Shown here: piece by piece, positions 6,401 through 7,695 of the stretch
Layout of the letters: each line of letters begins with the position of its first letter
Position numbering within the stretch: position 1 is the stretch's first letter
Assembly (NCBI GenBank): GCA_964565665.1
Contig: CAZMFZ010000143.1
Span: 1-7,695 of the forward strand
Length of the DNA stretch: 7,695 bases
Direction: 5' to 3'
Origin: CAZMFZ01 sp964565665
GTDB lineage: Bacteria; Bacteroidota; Bacteroidia; Cytophagales; UBA9547
Translations under genes and position numbers: made by a program
Notes under the pieces: model-generated
What the model was told of the DNA's origin: nothing
Databases searched by the model: none
Seen by the model: only the letters and a program-made list of their open reading frames with translations

Positions 6401-7695
6401 ACGACAATAAATTGTATAATTTGGGAATAAACCTGACTGCGGGCATTGGAGATACGGCAAAAATACTTTCGCCCCTTTTTATGCACAATACTGTGAAACT
6501 GGCAAGTGGTGTATTGCACACAAACAATTACCTGACTTTAGTTTCCAACAGTGCCAATACAGCTAGAATTGCCAAAGTAGATGCCAATGCCCGATTATCA
6601 GGGCAAATAACGGCACAAAGATATGTGGGGCCGTTTAAGAAAACTTCATATTATATGCTGGGTACACCAATATGGAATAATCCCATTTCGACATGGCAAA
6701 GCTTTATTTCATTGCAGGGATTTATTAACACAAATACCGGAACACCAATTAAAGCAAGTACAATTAGTAACTGGAGCGAACCACGAAATGGTTGGATGTC
6801 AAATAGGGATTCCACAGCTTTACTAATTCCTGGTAGAGGTTATCGGGCTTTTATTAATACTAAAGATTTGTCATATCTAGATAGTTCGGGTTTCTATGCA
6901 AATACAGGAACACCAGTGGTGGGAAATGGTTTTGGCAATAACTTAGGGCAATTCGTTGTAACTATTACAAAATCTGCACCTTCTGCAGGTTGGAATGTAA
7001 TTGCTAATCCCTATCCGAGTGAAATTGATTGGGAAGCATCAGGCTGGGATAAAACCAATGTAAATAATGCTTACTATGTTTGGGATGGAGCTAATAGGGT
7101 ATACAGGAGTTATGTAAGTTCAGGAGGAATGAATATACCATCAATTAGTAGCAATGGTATGACTTCCATCATTAATTCAGGACAGGGTTTTTTAGTATAT
7201 TCTTTTACTTTGGGCAATAGTAGTTTTAGCTTCACTGAAGATGTGAAGACTGAAGTGGCAAGCCTTCCAAATTTTTATAGAATGGAAAATAAAGAAAATA
7301 TTTTCAGGATATTTTTAAATAATGAAAACGAGCAGTCTGATGAAGCAGTTATTAGATTTATAGATAACTCAACTGATAATTTCGATTTGAACTTAGATGC
7401 AATAAAATTGGAAGGAGACGATTTGAATCTATCTATTTTAACTCCAAAAAATGAGGCATTGATTATTAATTCGATACCAACCAGAAAAGTTTCTAAGATT
7501 TTATTAAGTGTAAAATCTCATACAAAGGGAACTTATTATTTTACTTTCATAGGAATTGAAGAATTAAAAAGTACAAATGTTTATTTATTAGATAAGTATT
7601 TGAAAAAAACCGAAAAGTTAAATCTTGATAAGCAAGTTTATTTTTCAATTACCGAAGATACTTGTAGCAATCACGATACTCTGTCTGGCTGTAGC
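373..7695 (+). CDS. Giant secreted multidomain protein with two serine-esterase modules (alpha/beta-hydrolase and SGNH), likely T9SS cargo; 3' partial
   Basis: This frame is open for 2,441 codons and runs off the window. ATG 373 is chosen because TAA lies in frame at 355-357, a signal peptide follows at once, and the next in-frame Met is about 100 codons later. There is no Shine-Dalgarno sequence, as is usual in Bacteroidota. Domains by residue: signal peptide 1-20; alpha/beta-hydrolase about 37-276 (S163, D211, H247); Ig-like 277-343 and 344-421; FN3 430-519 and 525-609; PA14 616-755; FN3-like 800-903, 914-1005 and 1007-1096; discoidin-like 1103-1291; SGNH hydrolase 1297-1532 (S1306, D1502, H1505); linker 1537-1629; FN3 1630-1722; beta-repeat region 1723-2080; conserved C-terminal modules from 2081 on. 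It probably acts outside the cell or on its surface as a bifunctional polysaccharide esterase (inference). The fold calls are strong; the substrate is unknown. The final sorting signal would lie beyond 7695. Confidence 0.96.
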   Translation, partial: MKQFTIVFLCWFVFCELLNAQQIVPRTYDASRNPGFTTAQYESWTFNKPSNGPKLPFRLLKPKNWDSISVEKYPLIIFFHGKGEAGTDNNYQLVHGGKKHQDAVNMVGGVTFPGFVVFPQSNQVAWASGTSPLPDLIMAFELVDSLKIKYNINPNKIYVHGLSGGGLATWAALYHRPDLFAAALPMSAPGNDTKASFICPIPIWLSQGGVDNNPVPFVSKKMMAALRTAGAVDSLVTKYTEYPGQGHNIWNNTYNNVDFFPYMLRQDKRNIMLLGKNNICPGDKIDLGISPGFVKYRWYFNSDTIAGATANRINNISIAGLYSAAFKRAPNSAWIYTNTVNINTALASAKPTIVGNNSFYLPSPSGNTVSLIGPENQIVYKWSSGATTAKVNVNGSGNYTLKVTPRVGCPSLVSDITKVRVGPNGANPPFAPTELSAYPVSNSGIIVKWKDNASNEEHYEVYAGTQKGGPYAFVGVTNANAISFIVNNSAPSTTYFYKVRAVNSDGGNLGEAETRAKTMGDFVVPTSPSNLQFAGFTPQAIQLTWKASFDSSGIKKYYIYNRDTLLGQTDSITFKVSMANSVIKRGSFNNFYVIAEDNGGNVSAPSNELPFANNGLGLFASYYEGNFSVLPNFATNIAFKTGLVRNATVRSSTPLLINTLTGAEFPSRNSNFALKLEGYIYVNLATGYKFYTESDDGSKLWINGTQVVNNDYLQGMTERSGTYTFPAKGWYTITIGFFQGTGAYGLNTRYESTSGGLAKQIFPLNALSYLSNGTTTGVISTPGFNTTITGGNWYPNNQTDKPRIRIQWSLASFNGLRGFEIYRIATTTGTTKVAITSNWQKIATISNTTVSPNTYAYVDTTDSPGAFLNINTKYFYALKAITNTGNTNHIGYRGSLSNPTFLGIAIPSSVPGIPGTPTNLSASGISNTIISLNWIDNSTNESGFEIWRSYTKNGIYVKAGLVPMNVVAFYDSTCEANSKYVYKIRAFNAGGYSAYSAVDSTVTLNIPTPPSNLKGMAVGSNAINLTWKNNSEYAFGYALYRSISRATGYTLVDSIPNSNLTFYQDKTVADNVKYYYKVRAFNENVSAFSNIDSIKTFLSAAPETDWKLPAVSVTGSFNTSLMNNAVNLNKLSNALINKNDFLNNLVITALGISSLSIKMPDVSEMPRGGFMTINFIKGSASSLNPKGDTLNNQIISNVPDTSGRLYLDYGILNSPYDFVIGVSVSGNNTDTTSWIPLPHNINSPNNNNSNLLQKIYFPATISGRWVKIVVQSKKTSNVNLFLSEIGMYKILPEGKRHNYFLLLGASIEQQSPSQGLKKFRQRLIANGIAGGNTAVVFNIFGSPGVGPGKNSIQLRDGIDDVLNEHPYAEFIMIHQGGNNINSVDNAMRPLKYEMFKTKPEVNSFIVSFVDIYNKILLRGKIPLISRMHFRDYRPGNSAVSNAGTNLYVNEGRNQENGSLPYNLLLDSLTRIYAPHVYNEAERRNSLNYYAISLNDQSILGGDGFHPTTPTQNPNPSIIVDRLVDYWVKYPMQSIYTGTTASPIVYNPGPKNICPGNTFAEPACWLSYAGPIPDNKKNLLDSAKIAVELAEKTTKGVDIWNAKIVVEQIGDRTIRVPYVIRLENLRDYRTPAAPTELNVLVVSNSSLNLSWVKNSSNSLGFQVWRSNTNNGSNFKLAGVVTTAGSMSFLDTGLSGDTVYTYYVKAVNSGFGSAWSNFVNARPSSTYYSKEIGELTSTGTWGLNLDGAGGNPINFTSSGQTFVIANRGDVSGLSNGFAVSGYNSKMILSSNTQLVIEQSGSLNAVIDVMDNAKLDIKCPINPTLGNVDTTSTIGFGNANIIPIKNYGNINFIGTGSRYLPAGNLNVYRNISLDAGIQLQGTNATSTISLYTSNLVFADVTASLNNVSINLVRNNALFDAKSGTIALNNLTIGGNSQVDLINSSNLLVGANAGQTLKINAGAKLLINNSNLSIVGVATLNAGSSLPGQINVNGGSIYFSTSSPQNHQLLFDDNDNKLYNLGINLTAGIGDTAKILSPLFMHNTVKLASGVLHTNNYLTLVSNSANTARIAKVDANARLSGQITAQRYVGPFKKTSYYMLGTPIWNNPISTWQSFISLQGFINTNTGTPIKASTISNWSEPRNGWMSNRDSTALLIPGRGYRAFINTKDLSYLDSSGFYANTGTPVVGNGFGNNLGQFVVTITKSAPSAGWNVIANPYPSEIDWEASGWDKTNVNNAYYVWDGANRVYRSYVSSGGMNIPSISSNGMTSIINSGQGFLVYSFTLGNSSFSFTEDVKTEVASLPNFYRMENKENIFRIFLNNENEQSDEAVIRFIDNSTDNFDLNLDAIKLEGDDLNLSILTPKNEALIINSIPTRKVSKILLSVKSHTKGTYYFTFIGIEELKSTNVYLLDKYLKKTEKLNLDKQVYFSITEDTCSNHDTLSGCS
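481..1200 (+). other. Alpha/beta-hydrolase esterase module (LpqC / feruloyl-esterase / PHB-depolymerase-like)
   Basis: Residues 37-276 show the order of an alpha/beta-hydrolase of the poly(3-hydroxybutyrate) depolymerase/feruloyl esterase type. A hydrophobic strand leads into H80-G81-K-G-E (oxyanion-hole HG motif). V-F-P-Q-S follows near residue 121. The nucleophile elbow is G-L-S163-G-G-G. A strand I-P-I-W-L-S-Q-G-G-V-D211 supplies the acid, and G-Q-G-H247-N-I-W the histidine. Family members commonly carry HNxW and a following F-F-P-W/Y-M-L; here F-F-P-Y-M-L is present. All catalytic residues are in place, so it should be active. Likely substrates are acyl esters on polysaccharides, but the sequence does not distinguish feruloyl, acetyl or other esters. 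Confidence 0.88.
1201..1635 (+). other. Two Ig-like domains of the Bacteroidota type
   Basis: Residues 277-343 start with N-I-C-P-G-D and contain Y-R-W-Y-F-N-S-D-T-I-A-G-A-T, then a G-L-Y-S-A strand. This is the Ig-like pattern 'CPG...WY.nG..i.gat...G.Y' common in secreted Bacteroidota proteins. Residues 344-421 form a second copy with Y-K-W-S-S-G-A-T-T, G-N-Y-T-L-K-V-T and G-C-P. They are probably non-catalytic spacers holding the esterase away from the rest of the chain. Confidence 0.72.
1660..2199 (+). other. FN3 domains 1 and 2
   Basis: FN3-1 (residues 430-519) opens with A-P-T-E-L-S, has V-K-W-K-D-N-A-S-N-E followed by Y-E-V-Y, and ends with Y-F-Y-K-V-R-A-V-N, the classic strand F of fibronectin type III. 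FN3-2 (525-609) opens with P-T-S-P-S-N-L, has L-T-W-K-A-S-F-D-S-S-G-I and Y-Y-I-Y, and ends in a D-N-G-G-N-V-S turn, as in FN3 domains of bacterial glycan-active enzymes. They probably act as linkers between the esterase and the PA14 domain. Confidence 0.85.
2218..2637 (+). other. PA14 domain
   Basis: Residues 616-755 begin G-L-F-A-S-Y-Y-E-G, a typical PA14 first strand. They contain Y-K-F-Y-T-E-S-D-D-G-S-K-L-W-I-N-G, the PA14 signature with the D695-D696-G turn, and close with G-W-Y-T-I-T-I-G-F-F-Q and a G-L-N-T-R-Y strand. In fungal adhesins and in glycosidases this beta-barrel binds sugars through a Ca2+ held by the adjacent Asp pair, which is conserved here. Carbohydrate binding is therefore likely, though the ligand is unknown. 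Confidence 0.88.
2770..3081 (+). other. Divergent FN3-like domain 3
   Basis: Residues 800-903 keep the core FN3 landmarks: I-R-I-Q-W on the second strand, G-L-R-G-F-E-I-Y-R, a D-T-T-D turn, and K-Y-F-Y-A-L-K-A-I. The loops are longer than in the neighbouring domains, notably the T-rich loop after I-Y-R. The preceding stretch (about residues 756-799), rich in G, T and N, is an unassigned connector from PA14. Confidence 0.62.
3112..3660 (+). other. FN3 domains 4 and 5
   Basis: FN3-4 (residues 914-1005) is a textbook Bacteroidota FN3: P-T-N-L-S-A-S-G, L-N-W-I-D-N-S-T-N-E-S-G-F-E-I-W-R-S, and Y-V-Y-K-I-R-A-F-N-A-G-G-Y-S. FN3-5 (1007-1096) has P-P-S-N-L, L-T-W-K-N-N-S, Y-A-L-Y-R-S and Y-Y-Y-K-V-R-A-F-N-E. 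They follow one another with a one-residue junction and lead directly into the discoidin-like module. Confidence 0.9.
3679..4245 (+). other. Discoidin (F5/8 C)-like beta-sandwich, possible carbohydrate-binding module
   Basis: Residues 1103-1291 lie between FN3-5 and the SGNH domain. The last part reads as a discoidin-type ending: S-G-R-W-V-K-I-V-V-Q-S-K followed by L-F-L-S-E-I-G-M-Y-K-I, resembling 'a RYVRI.....n...l.EievyG' of F5/8 type C domains. Upstream, D-F-V-I-G-V-S-V-S-G and S-W-I-P-L fit the 'Y.i.vS.DG..W..v' strand pair. The first 80 residues are less typical. A sugar-binding role next to an esterase is plausible but not shown by sequence alone. Confidence 0.5.
4261..4968 (+). other. 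SGNH/GDSL-type hydrolase module, second esterase
   Basis: Residues 1297-1532 hold the four SGNH blocks in order. Block I is F-L-L-L-G-A-S1306-I-E, with the usual GDS changed to GAS. Block II is S-P-G-V-G1346-P-G (the Gly could also be 1344). Block III is H-Q-G1376-G-N1378-N, a GxN(D) motif. Block V is G-D1502-G-F-H1505-P, the DxxH catalytic pair. The nucleophile, oxyanion-hole Gly and Asn, and Asp/His are all present, so activity is expected. Relatives include carbohydrate acetylesterases and other lipolytic or acyl esterases. It does not match the GQSNM start of CE6 enzymes, so I cannot assign a CAZy family. Confidence 0.85.
4276..4299 (+). repeat. Inverted repeat over the SGNH nucleophile codon
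   Basis: TTGCTCG at 4276-4282 and CGAGCAA at 4293-4299 are perfect reverse complements. Adding a G-T wobble and one more pair gives a stem of about 9 pairs with a 6-base loop. The Ser1306 codon (4288-4290) lies in the loop and adjoining stem. No T-run follows, so it is not a terminator, and it may be a chance result of codon choice. Confidence 0.5.
4981..5259 (+). other. Unassigned linker/domain after the SGNH module
   Basis: Residues 1537-1629 include N-I-C1553-P-G-N, P-A-C-W-L-S-Y-A-G, an amphipathic helix-like stretch (about 1570-1590, rich in A, K, E and L) and a strand pair ending V-P-Y-V-I-R-L-E-N-L. I do not recognise this module. It may cap the SGNH domain or be a small separate fold. 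Confidence 0.55.
5260..5538 (+). other. FN3 domain 6
   Basis: Residues 1630-1722 contain P-A-A-P-T-E-L-N-V, L-N-L-S-W-V-K-N-S-S-N-S-L-G-F-Q-V-W-R-S, F-L-D-T-G-L and Y-T-Y-Y-V-K-A-V-N-S-G, all in canonical FN3 order. It closely resembles FN3-4 in its core and separates the enzymatic half from the C-terminal repeat half. Confidence 0.88.
5539..6612 (+). other. Asn-rich beta-repeat region, beta-helix-like
   Basis: Residues 1723-2080 begin with E-I-G-E-L-T-S-T-G-T-W-G, like the 'G.W....TW' opening of Bacteroidota surface repeats. They continue as short alternating hydrophobic strands separated by N/G turns, such as L-T-I-G-G-N-S-Q-V-D-L, A-G-A-K-L-L-I-N-N-S and L-V-F-A-D. Towards the end come L-Y-N-L-G-I-N-L-T and V-K-L-A-S-G-V-L-H-T-N-N-Y-L-T-L, a pattern frequent before T9SS C-terminal modules. 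No catalytic motif is apparent. It is probably a rigid stalk or adhesive segment. Confidence 0.7.
6148..6177 (+). repeat. Perfect 13-bp inverted repeat with a 4-base loop inside the coding region
   Basis: AACTTGACTATTG at 6148-6160 is followed by the loop GAGG and then its exact reverse complement CAATAGTCAAGTT at 6165-6177. It lies in the beta-repeat region and encodes N-L-T-I-G-G-N-S-Q-V. No T-run follows, so it does not look like a terminator for either strand. It would form a stable hairpin in the mRNA. Confidence 0.85.
6613..7260 (+). other. Conserved C-terminal module of large Bacteroidota secreted proteins
   Basis: Residues 2081-2296 start at A-Q-R-Y-V-G-P-F-K-K-T-S-Y-Y-M-L-G-T-P and contain P-G-R-G-Y-R-A-F, G-W-N-V-I-A-N-P-Y-P-S-E-I-D-W, N-A-Y-Y-V-W-D and I-N-S-G-Q-G-F-L-V-Y. 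From memory of the family, this 'QRY...r.f.gtP...W....NPYp..iDW....n..yYvWD....i..gQGF.V' arrangement is a recurrent module of unknown biochemical role found just before T9SS sorting regions. Confidence 0.75.
7261..7695 (+). other. Pre-sorting-signal module of T9SS cargo (truncated by the window)
   Basis: Residues 2297-2441 include F-R-I-F-L-N-N-E, D-E-A-V-I-R-F-I-D-N-S-T-D-N-F-D, D-A-I-K-L-E-G, A-L-I-I-N-S-I-P, H-T-K-G-T-Y-Y-F-T-F, V-Y-L-L-D-K-Y and V-Y-F-S-I-T-E-D. This matches the familiar order 'l.L.n..g..De..vrF...aT..FD...Da.Kl....ln.y....g..l.inslP...G.Y.f......vyLeD' that precedes the T9SS C-terminal domain. The sorting domain and stop codon would follow past 7695. GC content here drops to about 26%. 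Confidence 0.8.

Noticed and set aside
6623..6826. Plus-strand open frame of 67 codons in another frame
   Set aside because: It overlaps the conserved C-terminal module in frame with ATG 373 and resembles no known protein.

Overview
The window is almost entirely one very large protein-coding gene on the + strand. It starts with ATG at 373 and stays open, without a stop codon, to the last base (7695). That is 2,441 codons, and the 3' end lies outside the window. An open frame this long in DNA of roughly 35-40% GC, and about 26% GC at its 3' end, cannot be chance. The product is a secreted, modular protein. It has a Sec signal peptide, an alpha/beta-hydrolase (esterase) module, two Ig-like domains, two fibronectin type III (FN3) domains, a PA14 domain, three more FN3-like domains, a discoidin-like beta-sandwich, an SGNH/GDSL-type hydrolase module, an unassigned linker, a sixth FN3 domain, a long Asn-rich beta-repeat region, and a conserved module of the kind that precedes the type IX secretion sorting signal.

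The organism is most likely a member of the Bacteroidota, perhaps a Cytophagales-like environmental species (the order is inference). The reasons are the AT-rich DNA, the lack of a Shine-Dalgarno sequence, a TAnnTTTG-like promoter box, the FN3 pattern with W-x-(D/N)-N-S-x-N-E-x-G-F-E-I, and the C-terminal architecture typical of large cell-surface or secreted T9SS cargo. Bases 1-372 are a very AT-rich (about 81%) intergenic region. It contains no convincing gene, only a weak promoter candidate.

The two enzymatic modules have different folds but both use a Ser nucleophile: S163-D211-H247 in the first, S1306 with D1502/H1505 in the second. They are separated and flanked by binding or spacer domains. 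The simplest reading is a bifunctional extracellular polysaccharide esterase that removes acyl groups (acetyl, feruloyl or similar) from plant or algal glycans, positioned on substrate by its PA14 and discoidin-like modules. The fold assignments are firmer than the substrate, which the sequence does not fix. No RNA gene, CRISPR array, insertion sequence or second credible gene was found.
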